Positions 30,093-39,677 of a stretch of DNA of 64,000 nt are shown here, in pieces. The notes beneath the pieces were generated by a model. That model did not search any database. It was not told where the DNA came from and worked only from the letters and a program-made list of their open reading frames with translations. The stretch comes from Proteus alimentorum. GTDB lineage: Bacteria; Pseudomonadota; Gammaproteobacteria; Enterobacterales; Enterobacteriaceae. Where the stretch lies: assembly GCF_002607735.1 (NCBI RefSeq), contig NZ_NBVR01000031.1:590262-654261 (forward strand), written 5' to 3'. Position 1 is the first letter of the stretch. Each line of letters starts with the position of its first letter. Both the position numbers and the translations under genes were made by a program.

Positions 30093-30124
30093 AAAAAGAG
30101 ATAAACCTTAGTTTATCTCTTTTT
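30093..30124. terminator. Bidirectional terminator
   Basis: AAAAAGAGATAAAC-CTTA-GTTTATCTCTTTTT, 14-bp perfect stem between the small gene and convergent yebF. Confidence 0.9.
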
Positions 30125-30163
30125 CTTTCAATAGATTAACTACAATTCACTATCAGCTATCTA

Positions 30164-30553
30164 TTATTTAGGAGAAACATAAGTAATAGTATTGTCATCA
30201 CAATTGACTTGAACATTGTAACGAAGATCTGTTCTCGCCCCTCTGACATTCAGTACCATCTGATAGTTATTATCCATCTTGATAACTTCATTAGCATTAA
30301 TACTTGCAACAGGTTTTGATCCTAATGCATTTTTATCATCTTGCCAGCGAGGTAAACGATTTTGTAAATAATCATTTTTTACTCTTGTAACAAGTTGATT
30401 GTTATCTAAGTTAACACAACTCGCAAAGGGAGCAGAACGTACAATATCTTTATTAACATTTTCGATACTTTCTGCAGATGCTCCGAAAGAAACAGCAAGT
30501 AAAAGACCTGCTCCAAGTATCCCTGTTTGACCAACAAACTTGCTTAATTTCAT
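30164..30553 (-). CDS. yebF: Secreted protein YebF family
   Basis: 129 residues: signal peptide 1-27 (GASA cleavage), then a small domain with two cysteines (FASCVN and VQVNCDD) as in E. coli YebF (118 aa), which has one disulfide. VKNDYLQNRLPRWQDD and LNVRGARTDLRYNV match YebF's VKRDYQQNR-ARWADD and TVRGKSADIHYQV. E. coli YebF is exported to the periplasm and then to the medium through OmpF/OmpC; a colicin M immunity gene (cmi) product is a structural relative. GGGAGG lies before the ATG. Confidence 0.85.
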   Translation of the reverse strand: MKLSKFVGQTGILGAGLLLAVSFGASAESIENVNKDIVRSAPFASCVNLDNNQLVTRVKNDYLQNRLPRWQDDKNALGSKPVASINANEVIKMDNNYQMVLNVRGARTDLRYNVQVNCDDNTITYVSPK

Positions 30554-30649
30554 ATAACCTCCCGAAAATATCCTTTAAAACAGGATGTGTTTTCATTAAG
30601 CATAGCACATGGTCAATAACACAATTGTGACATTTGTTAAAAAATTGTT

Positions 30650-30832
30650 TTATTCATTCTCATCATCAAATACGATAGAAACTGATTCGCGGGTTGTATG
30701 TTTCTCTCTCAATTCTTGAGCGACTAACTGAATTGCCTCTCCGCTACTCATTCCCTCAGCCATTAGAGATTGAATTTTTTCTACTGCTTTTTGCTGCTCT
30801 TCATGTGTTAATGTAGGCATTCCTAGAAACAT
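30650..30832 (-). CDS. yoaH: YoaH family small protein (UPF0181)
   Basis: 60 residues. [41 protein letters not shown] and the acidic end DDENE match E. coli YoaH (59 aa) through most of the length. Divergent from pabB, as in E. coli. Function unknown. Confidence 0.9.
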   Translation of the reverse strand: MFLGMPTLTHEEQQKAVEKIQSLMAEGMSSGEAIQLVAQELREKHTTRESVSIVFDDENE

Positions 30833-30944
30833 AATGTTACTCTTATCTTTATCAACGTCTATTTTGTATTTACATGAATGTAATCTTTTTGATTACAATT
30901 TATTGTGCGAATAATACAACACATTTTGTTTACATGGTCATAAG

Positions 30945-32330
30945 ATGGATATGCAATTACAACAACGTGAATTAACTTATACCCCTGATCTCGCACTGCG
31001 GGTATTTTCTCCTATTGCGTCATTGCCTTGGTCTAGTTTACTTCATTCTGGCTTTGCCGAACATCCTCATAATCGTTTTGATATTATTGTCTCCGATCCT
31101 GCTGTGACATTAGAAACTCGCAAACAAACGACAACGATTAAAGAAAAAAACGGCACAGTAAAACGTTCCAAAAAAGATCCTTTCACGCTCATCCAAACGG
31201 CATTAGAACACTTCGATTTTCACCCAGAACATAATGAGTCATTGCCTTTTTTAGGCGGCGCTTTAGGTATCTGGAGTTATGATTTAGGTCGTCGTTTTGA
31301 AAAGTTACCTGAAATAGCGAAAAATGAACTTCATTTCGCAGATATGGCAATTGGTATTTATGATTGGGCACTTATTGTCGATCACCGCTTAAAAAAAGCT
31401 ACTTTAATTAGCTATCACAATATTGATGAGCGCTTACAGTGGTTGGAAAGCCAAACTTCCAAATCTCTTGATGCGCAATTCACCTTAACAACAGATTGGC
31501 AATCAAACATCAGTAGTGATGAATATAACGAGAAAATTGCTAAAATTCATCAATACTTACTTTCAGGCGACTGCTATCAAGTTAATTTGGCTCAACGTTT
31601 TTGTGCAAACTATACAGGTAGTGAATGGAATGCATTCTTGACATTAAATCGAGCGAATAAAGCACCATTCTCTTCTTTTATGTGCTTACCCAATAATTTT
31701 GTGATTAGTGTTTCACCTGAGCGCTTTATTCATTTAGCTGATAATAAAATAGAAACACGCCCAATAAAGGGAACACTTCCTCGTAAGGCATCACCAGAAG
31801 AAGATGATGAACAAGCTCAATTATTAGCAACTTCGCGTAAAGATCGTGCTGAAAACTTAATGATTGTAGATTTGATGCGTAATGATATTGGCAAAGTTGC
31901 AGTAACAGGCTCAGTAAAAGTGCCCGAGTTATTTGTTGTTGAGCGTTTCCCAGCAGTACATCATTTAGTCAGTACGATTACGGCGCAGTTACCTTCTTAT
32001 TTAACAGCAACTGATTTGTTAAGAGCCGCGTTCCCCGGCGGATCTATCACTGGAGCCCCAAAAATCAGAGCAATGGAAATCATCGAAGAACTTGAACCTC
32101 ATCGTCGCCATGGATACTGTGGTGCGATTGGTTATATCAGCTTTTGTGGCACAATGGACACTAATATCAGCATCCGCACTTTATTGACTGAAAAAAATAA
32201 AATTTACTGCTGGGCTGGTGGTGGTATTGTTGCTGATAGCGTCGCTGAAAAAGAGTACCAAGAAACATTCGATAAACTTGGGCAAATATTAACTGTTTTA
32301 AGTGAGTCTACTATCGATGACACCCATTGA
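30945..32330 (+). CDS. pabB: Aminodeoxychorismate synthase component I, PabB
   Basis: 461 residues (E. coli 453). Chorismate-binding enzyme: LGGALGIWSYDLGRR in the N-terminal domain, SPERFIHL near residue 262, the PIKGTLPR segment whose lysine (in place of the threonine of anthranilate synthase PIAGT) marks PabB, DLMRNDIGKV, and GGSITGAPKIRAMEIIEELEP near the C-terminus. With PabA it aminates chorismate to 4-amino-4-deoxychorismate for folate synthesis. Overlaps nudL by 14 bp. Confidence 0.95.
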   Translation: MDMQLQQRELTYTPDLALRVFSPIASLPWSSLLHSGFAEHPHNRFDIIVSDPAVTLETRKQTTTIKEKNGTVKRSKKDPFTLIQTALEHFDFHPEHNESLPFLGGALGIWSYDLGRRFEKLPEIAKNELHFADMAIGIYDWALIVDHRLKKATLISYHNIDERLQWLESQTSKSLDAQFTLTTDWQSNISSDEYNEKIAKIHQYLLSGDCYQVNLAQRFCANYTGSEWNAFLTLNRANKAPFSSFMCLPNNFVISVSPERFIHLADNKIETRPIKGTLPRKASPEEDDEQAQLLATSRKDRAENLMIVDLMRNDIGKVAVTGSVKVPELFVVERFPAVHHLVSTITAQLPSYLTATDLLRAAFPGGSITGAPKIRAMEIIEELEPHRRHGYCGAIGYISFCGTMDTNISIRTLLTEKNKIYCWAGGGIVADSVAEKEYQETFDKLGQILTVLSESTIDDTH

Positions 32331-32880
32331 TACTTTTATCAATCGTTTTCAACTCACATTACCTGATAACAAGGTAAATCAGCCTCTTCATGCTCAAAAA
32401 TCGGCAGCCGTTTTGCTGCCGATTATCAATAAACCTAACCCAACATTATTATTAACTGAGCGAGCATCAACGTTACGCTCTCATGCTGGACAAGTCGCTT
32501 TACCTGGTGGTAAACGCGATCCTGAAGATAGCAACCTGATCGCAACTGCACTAAGGGAAGCGCATGAAGAAGTGGCAATTCCACCCAATGCGGTATCCGT
32601 TATTGGTCAATTATCCCCATTGCAAAGCTCTAGCGGATATTTAGTCACCCCTATTGTAGGTGTCATTCCTGCGGGTTTACCTTTACGCCATAACCCTGCT
32701 GAAGTTGCCTCTATCTTTGAAATGCCACTAAGCCATGTACTTAATGCCCAACATTATCAATCATTAGATTTTCCTCGTGCTGGCGAAAATCATCGTATCT
32801 ACTTTTATCCCTATAATGGACATCTCGTCTGGGGATTAACCGCCGCTATTTTACATAGACTCGCTCTGCATATCACTTAA
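32317..32880 (+). CDS. nudL: CoA pyrophosphatase NudL (Nudix hydrolase)
   Basis: 187 residues from the ATG 14 bp before the pabB stop. Nudix box GGKRDPEDSNLIATALREAHEEV (split here: GGKRDPED, then REAHEEV) preceded by the CoA-specific UPF0035 motif LLLTERASTLRSHAGQVALP. Expected to cut CoA to 4'-phosphopantetheine and 3',5'-ADP. Translationally coupled to pabB, same order as E. coli. Confidence 0.9.
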   Translation: MTPIDTFINRFQLTLPDNKVNQPLHAQKSAAVLLPIINKPNPTLLLTERASTLRSHAGQVALPGGKRDPEDSNLIATALREAHEEVAIPPNAVSVIGQLSPLQSSSGYLVTPIVGVIPAGLPLRHNPAEVASIFEMPLSHVLNAQHYQSLDFPRAGENHRIYFYPYNGHLVWGLTAAILHRLALHIT

Positions 32881-33064
32881 CTCACGATTTTATATTCAGC
32901 TTGTGCTTTTTATCACCGACTTCACAACTCTACTTAGCTATTTTAAAAAAATGTTGTAAACTACATCATTAACGGGACGATATAATCGTAAAAACGATCC
33001 CTTTACTATAAATAACTATATTTTATTCTTTTTAACCCTCTCTCTTATTATTAAGGAGTCTGAC

Positions 33065-34426
33065 GTGATTAGCGTTTTCGACATGTTTAAAGTGGGCATC
33101 GGACCATCTAGCTCTCACACCGTAGGGCCAATGAAAGCGGGTAAAGAATTTGTCGATGATTTAGTCAGCCAGGAATTGATTGCGTCTGTCACTCGCGTAG
33201 CTGTTGATGTTTACGGCTCCTTGTCTTTGACAGGCAAAGGTCACCATACTGATATCGCAATTATTATGGGGTTAGCAGGTAATGCACCAGCTACTGTCGA
33301 TATTGACAGCATTCCCGGTTTTATTCGTGAAGTTGAAGAAACTGGCAAGTTATCATTAGCAAACGGCTTAAAAGTGGTCGATTTTCCAGCAGAAAGCATG
33401 CATTTTAGCAATGACAACCTGTCATTACATGAAAATGGCATGACAATCCATGCATTTGCTGGCGACAAAGAAGTCTATAGAAAAACGTACTACTCTATTG
33501 GTGGTGGTTTTATCGTTGATGAAGAAAACTTCGGTAAATCAACATTAAGTAGCAAGCCTGTTTCATACCCTTATGCTAGCGCAGAAGAGTTATTAACGCA
33601 CTGTAAAGAAACGGGTTTATCCATTTCTAGCTTAATGATGAAAAACGAGCTTGATCTGCATACTCAAGCAGAAATTAATGCTTATTTCGCTGATGTTTAT
33701 AAAACAATGCAAGAATGTATTGAACACGGTTTAAATACAGAAGGCGTATTACCGGGGCCATTGCGAGTACCTCGTCGTGCTGCCGCATTAAATCGCTTAT
33801 TAACATCAAGCAACAGCCTGTCAAACGATCCAATGAAAGTCGTTGATCTGATCAATATGTTTGCACTGGCAGTTAATGAAGAAAACGCAGCAGGCGGACG
33901 CGTTGTAACAGCACCAACAAATGGCGCATGTGGTATCGTTCCTGCTGTATTGGCTTACTACGATCGTTGTATCGAACCCGTTACACAAGAAATCTACTTA
34001 CGTTATTTCTTAGCATCTGGCGCAATTGGTATTCTTTACAAAATGAATGCTTCTATTTCAGGTGCTGAAGTAGGTTGCCAAGGTGAAGTTGGCGTAGCTT
34101 GTTCAATGGCAGCAGCTGGTCTTGCTGAATTATTAGGTGGAAGCCCTGAACAAGTCTGTATTGCTGCTGAAATCGGTATGGAACACAACCTTGGTTTAAC
34201 CTGTGACCCAGTTGCAGGCCAAGTTCAAGTTCCTTGTATTGAACGTAATGCTATTGCTTCAGTTAAAGCCGTTAATGCCGCACGTATGGCAATCCGTCGT
34301 ACCAGTGAACCTCGTGTTTCTCTCGATAAAGTCATTGAAACCATGTATGAAACGGGTAAAGACATGAATGCTAAATACCGCGAAACATCACGCGGTGGTC
34401 TTGCAATCAAAGTGCAGTGTGACTAA
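33065..34426 (+). CDS. sdaA: L-serine dehydratase (ammonia-lyase) SdaA
   Basis: 453 residues, GTG start as in E. coli sdaA, with AAGGAG 7 bp upstream. The beta domain opens FDMFKVGIGPSSSHTVGPMKAG. The catalytic domain has TNGACGIVPAVLAYYD, GCQGEVGVACSMAAAGLAEL and VPCIERNAIASVKA, with the Cys residues that bind the catalytic [4Fe-4S] cluster. Converts L-serine to pyruvate and ammonia. Follows nudL as in E. coli, 184 bp away, with its own leader. Oxygen-labile by family. Confidence 0.95.
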   Translation: MISVFDMFKVGIGPSSSHTVGPMKAGKEFVDDLVSQELIASVTRVAVDVYGSLSLTGKGHHTDIAIIMGLAGNAPATVDIDSIPGFIREVEETGKLSLANGLKVVDFPAESMHFSNDNLSLHENGMTIHAFAGDKEVYRKTYYSIGGGFIVDEENFGKSTLSSKPVSYPYASAEELLTHCKETGLSISSLMMKNELDLHTQAEINAYFADVYKTMQECIEHGLNTEGVLPGPLRVPRRAAALNRLLTSSNSLSNDPMKVVDLINMFALAVNEENAAGGRVVTAPTNGACGIVPAVLAYYDRCIEPVTQEIYLRYFLASGAIGILYKMNASISGAEVGCQGEVGVACSMAAAGLAELLGGSPEQVCIAAEIGMEHNLGLTCDPVAGQVQVPCIERNAIASVKAVNAARMAIRRTSEPRVSLDKVIETMYETGKDMNAKYRETSRGGLAIKVQCD

Positions 34427-34443
34427 TTAATACTATTTAGACG

Positions 34444-34472
34444 AAAAAGCCATTCATCTTGAATGGCTTTTT
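34444..34472 (+). terminator. Terminator of sdaA
   Basis: AAAAAGCCATTC-ATCTT-GAATGGCTTTTTT just after the stop codon. Confidence 0.9.
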
Positions 34473-34837
34473 TATTTTAGCTACTTTATTTTTGATCATC
34501 ACTTAACCCTTAGATAAATAAAGATAATAATAATAAAACACACATTTAAAATTAAATAATCTATCTTTTTATAATTTAAATTTTTCTTATTTTTCCATAT
34601 TAAATACATTCATTAAATATACACATTAAATATAGGCTCATTTAATATTTATTTAAATTTGTAGAAAATAGAGCTTATAATTTTCACGTGTATTTATTTT
34701 TATAAAAAATGAATTTATTATTATAAAGACAATTAAAACCCATTGTTTATTATATGGTTAATTATTCACCATATTGAAAATTATCATTTTTTTAACAACC
34801 AATGATTATTTATAATATATTTAAATCCGCCACATTT

Positions 34838-34856
34838 AATAATGATAATTATTATC
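34838..34856 (+). promoter_or_regulatory. Fur box upstream of the mntP leader
   Basis: AATAATGATAATTATTATC matches 17 of 19 positions of the Fur consensus GATAATGATAATCATTATC. It lies about 70-80 bp upstream of the riboswitch, where the mntP promoter must be. Iron-Fur control of a manganese exporter is inferred. Confidence 0.75.
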
Positions 34857-34920
34857 AATATCATCTTTGAAATATAATAAATAATATGTTGCCTTTCGAA
34901 AATAATATGTTATCTTCTGC

Positions 34921-35110
34921 ACCAAGTCATTGGGGAGTAGCCTGTCTTAAAATAAAAAACATTATTTTAAGAAATCTGTATCAACATACTCGCTTATTTT
35001 CATCTAGCGTGGTGCAGATGCCGTAATACGGTTGGCAAGACCATAGACACATGATTGTACTTCTTTGGTTGGGGGTCAATTGTGTGTATATGGAAATACC
35101 CCAACCGAGG
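34921..35110 (+). promoter_or_regulatory. yybP-ykoY (Mn2+) riboswitch controlling mntP
   Basis: Leader with the aptamer hallmark TTGGGGAGTAGCC (34930-34942), a long AT-rich helix (CTTAAAATAA...TTATTTTAAG), and GCAGATGCCGTAATACGGTTGGCAAG. Just before the gene, GGTTGGGG (35067-35074) pairs perfectly with CCCCAACC (35099-35106), which abuts the ribosome site GAGG (35107-35110). That arrangement suggests Mn2+ frees the ribosome site for translation. This class binds Mn2+ and controls exporters. Confidence 0.92.
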
Positions 35111-35117
35111 CTTTATT

Positions 35118-35705
35118 ATGAGTTTCTACGCTACTATCATTCTCGCCCTTGCCCTTTCTATGGATGCATTTGCTGTCTCTGTCTGTAAAGGTGCCACATT
35201 ACACAAACCTCGTTTTCGCGAAGCACTCCGCACTGGATTTATATTTGGTATTATTGAAGCCAGCACACCTGTGATTGGTTGGGCACTAGGTTTATATACT
35301 AGCCAATATATTATTCAATGGGATCACTGGGTTGCCTTTGGATTATTGTTTGTTCTTGGTAGCCGAATGATTTACCAAAGCTTAAAACGCGGTGATGATT
35401 GCCCTTGCGAAGAAGAAGCCCCACAACGCCACGGCTCACTGTCTTTAATCGCAACAGGCATTGCTACAAGCCTTGATGCAATGGCAATTGGTGTCGGTTT
35501 AGCCTTCCTTCAAGTCAATATTGTTCATACTGCGATGACAATTGGTATGATGACCATGATCATGGCAACACTGGGTATGTTAATTGGTCGTTATGTTGGC
35601 CCAGTACTTGGAAAAAAAGCAGAAATTATTGGTGGGATCGTATTAATTGCTATCGGCTTTAATATCGTATTCGAACACTTAGAATTATTTATGTACGCTA
35701 AATAA
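35118..35705 (+). CDS. mntP: Manganese efflux pump MntP
   Basis: 195 residues, six membrane segments in two inverted repeats (E. coli MntP 188). The acidic motifs [16 protein letters not shown] and [14 protein letters not shown] carry the Asp residues that coordinate Mn2+. The loop [12 protein letters not shown] separates the halves. Start set at the ATG 8 bp after GAGG; an upstream in-frame ATG lies in the riboswitch hairpin and is rejected. Exports excess Mn2+. Confidence 0.95.
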   Translation: MSFYATIILALALSMDAFAVSVCKGATLHKPRFREALRTGFIFGIIEASTPVIGWALGLYTSQYIIQWDHWVAFGLLFVLGSRMIYQSLKRGDDCPCEEEAPQRHGSLSLIATGIATSLDAMAIGVGLAFLQVNIVHTAMTIGMMTMIMATLGMLIGRYVGPVLGKKAEIIGGIVLIAIGFNIVFEHLELFMYAK

Positions 35706-35723
35706 TCACTAATAAAGCATATT

Positions 35724-35764
35724 AAAAAGCTTAGGTTTAAAATATCCCGACCTAAGCTTTTTTA
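35724..35764. terminator. Bidirectional terminator mntP / rlmA
   Basis: AAAAAGCTTAGG paired with CCTAAGCTTTTTT around a 15-base loop. Confidence 0.85.
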
Positions 35765-35796
35765 TTCACTTAATAAAATATTTTTATTTCACCTTA

Positions 35797-36612
35797 TTAA
35801 ACGTGACGTTGATAGACACGAATTAAAAAGTCTGTTTCACATTCAAAACTTTTACTTTCCGCTAATGTCTGTTTTACTTCTTCACTTGCACGCCATGCAA
35901 ACGGCGTCATCTGTAATAAATCGAAAGCCTGCTTACCGTTTAAATTCATCATATAAGCAACTTGATGTTCAGACACTTTATTAAATCCATCAAAATGTTC
36001 TTCTTTTAATGGATGAAGGTGTACTTCTGAATAAATCAGTGCTTTCAACTGATAGAGATGCCGAGGGGCTGGTGTAACAGTAATAATATAACCATTGTGC
36101 ACAATGACTCTTGCCAATTCATCACTATTACAAGGGGCGTAAATACGTACAACCGCATTTAAAGAAGCATCACAGAAAGGTAAACGTTGACTTGACGCTA
36201 CACAAAAATGAATTGATGAATAACGTTTAGCTGCATATTTAATCGCAACTTTAGAAACATCTAAGCCATACACTTGTGGGCTATGTAATTTTAGATTTTG
36301 ATAAAACTGATCGGTGTAATAACCCTCACCACAACCAATATCCAATACAGCACTGTTATCTTCAGGCAATAATGTTTGTATTAACTCAGCCACTTTATCT
36401 CGCATTGGCTGGTAAAAACCTGCATCTAAAAACTCACGACGTGCGTTTATCATTTCAGCACTATCGCCTGGTTCTTTTGAGCGTTTAAATTGCACTGGCA
36501 ACAAATTGACATACCCTTCTTTAGCACAATCAAATTGATGATTATTTTCACAGACCCAACTGTGAGCTTGGAGAGAAAGTACCTGATAACATAATGGACA
36601 TTGATAAGACAT
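35797..36612 (-). CDS. rlmA: 23S rRNA (guanine-745-N1)-methyltransferase RlmA
   Basis: 271 residues from the internal start MSYQCPLC; the frame runs 20 codons further up without homology. Zinc finger C5, C8, C21, H25. FDCAKEGYVNLLPVQFKRSKEPGDSAEM follows in two blocks, then SAM-binding motif VLDIGCGEGYY near residue 90 and LDVSKVAIKYAAKRY. RIYAPC holds the catalytic region. Methylates G745 of 23S rRNA helix 35. Convergent with mntP as in E. coli. Confidence 0.93.
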   Translation of the reverse strand: MSYQCPLCYQVLSLQAHSWVCENNHQFDCAKEGYVNLLPVQFKRSKEPGDSAEMINARREFLDAGFYQPMRDKVAELIQTLLPEDNSAVLDIGCGEGYYTDQFYQNLKLHSPQVYGLDVSKVAIKYAAKRYSSIHFCVASSQRLPFCDASLNAVVRIYAPCNSDELARVIVHNGYIITVTPAPRHLYQLKALIYSEVHLHPLKEEHFDGFNKVSEHQVAYMMNLNGKQAFDLLQMTPFAWRASEEVKQTLAESKSFECETDFLIRVYQRHV

Positions 36613-36757
36613 AGTAATATTTTTGTATAACCCAGAATAGAATTGGGAGAGATAATAACATACCTCTCCCAATCTTGCGGAAAACCTGACTCTTTATTTT
36701 TAATCTTAAGTCATGCTTTCTAGCTAAGTAGCTTAATATGCACAACTTATAGACGGA

Positions 36758-37171
36758 TCAAGTTCGTTTTAGTTTTTCAGTGTTAGCAATAAATAACGCA
36801 ATGACTAACAGCAATATTGCACCTGATTGAATTAGCGTATCCACTGAGTCTTTATGCTCAACAATAATTAAACGCACTATTGCCGTTATTCCAATATAAA
36901 TAAAATATCTAAGAGGGAAATGCCCGCCAGATAAAAAATACTTAACAATAAGTGCAATAAACTCAAAATAAAGAAAGTAGATCAAAATACCTTCTAGCAA
37001 TTGATAAGACGACTCTTCTGCACCTAAGTTAAATAATAATGAAGCAATTACATACGTTTCTTTGATAAGAAAACTGACTAATACAATCGCTAAAATAAGT
37101 AATCCAACATTAAGCACCCACTGTAATATAGTGGCAATACATTTCAGTAAGTCTTCGCTTGATTTTCTCAT
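36758..37171 (-). CDS. psiE: Phosphate-starvation-inducible protein PsiE
   Basis: 137 residues with four hydrophobic helices. The central [15 protein letters not shown] and [20 protein letters not shown] blocks are nearly the same as in E. coli PsiE (136 aa). Inner-membrane protein of unknown activity, induced by phosphate starvation through PhoB in E. coli. I saw no clear Pho box in the 240 bp upstream. Confidence 0.9.
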   Translation of the reverse strand: MRKSSEDLLKCIATILQWVLNVGLLILAIVLVSFLIKETYVIASLLFNLGAEESSYQLLEGILIYFLYFEFIALIVKYFLSGGHFPLRYFIYIGITAIVRLIIVEHKDSVDTLIQSGAILLLVIALFIANTEKLKRT

Positions 37172-37412
37172 ATAAACTATAACCTAGTGGGATCATTCCG
37201 TGATGTGTAAAAATAATAAAAAGTCAACGCGCTCTAGACAATTTTACTAAATTTTAATGGATTTACGCATTCACCACACCATTTTTTTATCTTTTAGAGC
37301 CCAAAAACCAAGAATAATGATGCAATAATCGCAATATTTACTTTTAAATTTCAACTTGCAAGCTGATTTACCTATACTTAATTTAAGAGCTAATTTATTG
37401 AAAAGGCACACT

Positions 37413-37859
37413 ATGGCTAACAAATACCTCGTTGCAATTGATTTATTAGAAGATAACAGAATTCAGCGCATGATCGAAGATATTCACTTCCTCGCTAGGA
37501 AACCAGAAAATTATTTCCATTTCATTACCGTTATGCCTAACTTGCGCTCTTTAGAAGCTTACGGGCTTAATTGTGATAGCCCATCTGTCGTTGAGAAAAA
37601 ACAACAAGCTTTAGTTTTGTTGACTGAAAAATTAGAGCAATGTGTAAAACAACAATTTAACTTACCCAAAGAACAATACCAATGCCATGCCGTTATTGGT
37701 ACGCCTAATTATAATATTCTAGAGTTAGCAGAAAAAATTGATGCGGATACCATTATTATAGGTTCAAGCTCACGTAATCAACGCAATATATTGCTGGGTT
37801 CGACAGCGGATTATATTGTAAACAATACGTCACGTTCAGTAATGGTTATTCGCAAGTAA
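37413..37859 (+). CDS. Universal stress protein (UspA family, UspF/UspG-like)
   Basis: 148 residues from the ATG with AAGG upstream; a longer frame to 37356 is not supported. Single Usp domain: KYLVAIDLLEDN at the start and the ATP-binding signature IIIGSSSRNQRNILLGSTADYIVNNTSRSVMVIR (G-2x-G-9x-G(S/T) pattern). Cytoplasmic, stress-related. Divergent from psiE and one of two Usp genes in this 2-kb stretch. Confidence 0.85.
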   Translation: MANKYLVAIDLLEDNRIQRMIEDIHFLARKPENYFHFITVMPNLRSLEAYGLNCDSPSVVEKKQQALVLLTEKLEQCVKQQFNLPKEQYQCHAVIGTPNYNILELAEKIDADTIIIGSSSRNQRNILLGSTADYIVNNTSRSVMVIRK

Positions 37860-38050
37860 AATCGCCAATACACTTTCGTTTTGGCAATAAAGCTAGATCA
37901 TTTATTGCCAATAAAGATTCTTCAATTCTCTTCGTTATAAATAGCACTAAATGCACTTTGATTTTTTTATTTCAATAGGTTAATTTGTTAGAATACAGTT
38001 CAAAAAAACAAATTTTTCACCTCTTTTAAAAAACGCCATTCCATTAAATA

Positions 38051-38869
38051 CTACTCAAAAGACAAAGATTGCCCTGCATTGAAGTCTTTCGCATTAAGAT
38101 ATTTTCGCCCTAATACACCAGTACAATGACATCCATACACATCAATATTTTCATCTATGGCTTTTTTAGCACGTTGTAATGCAGATGGTGTTGCACAACG
38201 TAAATGCAAACCTCCTACAATCGCTTGAATTTGGTCATTTCCTGTTATTTTTTTCGCGTGCCCAATAATGGACTCAATACCCGAATGGCTACAACCGGTG
38301 ATAATCACGAGGCCTTTTTTTCCTTGCCAAACAAGAAAGCTATCATCAAGAACGTAATCATCTTCTTCACCTGATTCATGAATAATAACACCATAGCGTT
38401 TATTCACTTGGCGTTGAGTTACTTGTCCCGAATAGATAAAACTTTCTTCGATGGCTAACGGTGCTTGTGTTAATTCAAAAGAAAACTGCGCTTCGAGTTT
38501 TGCACGATCAAATAAAGGTGCTAAACGTTTAAATTTAATATTTTTATTGCCTAAAAAAAGGGCTGAATAACGAACAGAAAATAAATGGGGATGAGCGATA
38601 ACTCGAGGTTTATGGGTGAAAAAATCTACTGGCAAATGGGTAAGTCCACCAAAATGATCATAATGCCCATGAGACACAACAATCGTTTTCAATGTAGTTA
38701 GATCAACCCCCATTTTTTTTGCATTTGAAATAAAGGTGAGGTCTTTTCCTGTATCAAAGAGAATTTTAGCTTGGCATTCATCATCTTCTAACAATAATGA
38801 CAAACCAGGATAATGGTTAAGTTCAGGATTAATCGATTTGTTTTCTAGTAGTGCGGTGATCGTTAACAT
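38051..38869 (-). CDS. Metallo-beta-lactamase-fold hydrolase
   Basis: 272 residues, MBL fold. Metal-binding motif VVSHGHYDHFGG near residue 65, GCSHSGIE near residue 192 and GGLHLR near residue 214. This layout matches the MBL subgroup annotated as 7,8-dihydropterin-6-methyl-4-(beta-D-ribofuranosyl)-aminobenzene-phosphate synthase-like; the true substrate is unknown. Cys-rich end VYGCHCTGVLGRKYL is typical of that subgroup. Flanked by two Usp genes, transcribed the same way as the second one. Confidence 0.8.
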   Translation of the reverse strand: MLTITALLENKSINPELNHYPGLSLLLEDDECQAKILFDTGKDLTFISNAKKMGVDLTTLKTIVVSHGHYDHFGGLTHLPVDFFTHKPRVIAHPHLFSVRYSALFLGNKNIKFKRLAPLFDRAKLEAQFSFELTQAPLAIEESFIYSGQVTQRQVNKRYGVIIHESGEEDDYVLDDSFLVWQGKKGLVIITGCSHSGIESIIGHAKKITGNDQIQAIVGGLHLRCATPSALQRAKKAIDENIDVYGCHCTGVLGRKYLNAKDFNAGQSLSFE

Positions 38870-39067
38870 AGGGATTTTTTAATTATTATCAGGAGATAAC
38901 TTAATAGTAATTAAAAAAAGAATTTGTTCCAAATATAAAAACTGCTGATTTGTGCGATTAATTTACCTTTTTAGGTGCATAATCGCTGTTACGTATGAAC
39001 GAAACATAACAGCGATATCACTAAACCCTGCAAATATTCTTATTTATCGCTTATAAATACACTAAGC

Positions 39068-39502
39068 TTATCTTACTACCATAACAGAACGTTTTGCATA
39101 ACGTGTAATATCTGCGGCGGTTGAACCGATATGATAAGAGTCATCCTCAGGATTATGTGAACCAATCACAATTAAATCTGCATCTACTTCATCAGCAATC
39201 TGCAATATTGCATCTCGTGGTGTACCAATACAAATGTGAGTTTGCATTCTATCGTCAGGTAAATCAAAACGCTCAATTATTTTTTTAAGCTCTTTTTCCG
39301 CTGACATTTTTAAGCATCCTTGATCTAATTGATCGCCATTCATAACAAGTCGATAATAAGAAGATTGTGGAAGCTTAGGAAGCACATACAAAAAGTGAAC
39401 ATAAGGATCTTCATTTTTTGCAATATTTTCCACTAACGGAATTGCTTTGTTCATCAGGTTATCTTCATCAATATCAATGGGAACCAAAATATTCTTATAC
39501 AT
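39068..39502 (-). CDS. uspF: Universal stress protein UspF-like
   Basis: 144 residues (E. coli UspF 144) from MYKNILVPIDIDEDN with GGAGACGG upstream; the frame continues 22 codons further without homology. ATP-binding signature IVIGSHNPEDDSYHIGSTAADITRYAKRSVMVVR. The length and the short GSHNP loop resemble UspF more than UspA. Followed by the MBL-fold gene. Confidence 0.8.
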   Translation of the reverse strand: MYKNILVPIDIDEDNLMNKAIPLVENIAKNEDPYVHFLYVLPKLPQSSYYRLVMNGDQLDQGCLKMSAEKELKKIIERFDLPDDRMQTHICIGTPRDAILQIADEVDADLIVIGSHNPEDDSYHIGSTAADITRYAKRSVMVVR

Positions 39503-39677
39503 ACCGTCTCCTTTTATTTTAATTGTAGGATAGTGTATTTTTAAAAAATTGCTGGATATAGTTAACATATTCTAAAAATATATTAACTCACTTGAATAAC
39601 ACCTAATTTTTAATCAAAAAAATAGCCCTATCATGAATTGATAAGGCTATACATTTAATAAAAAAAGCATGAGTAAT

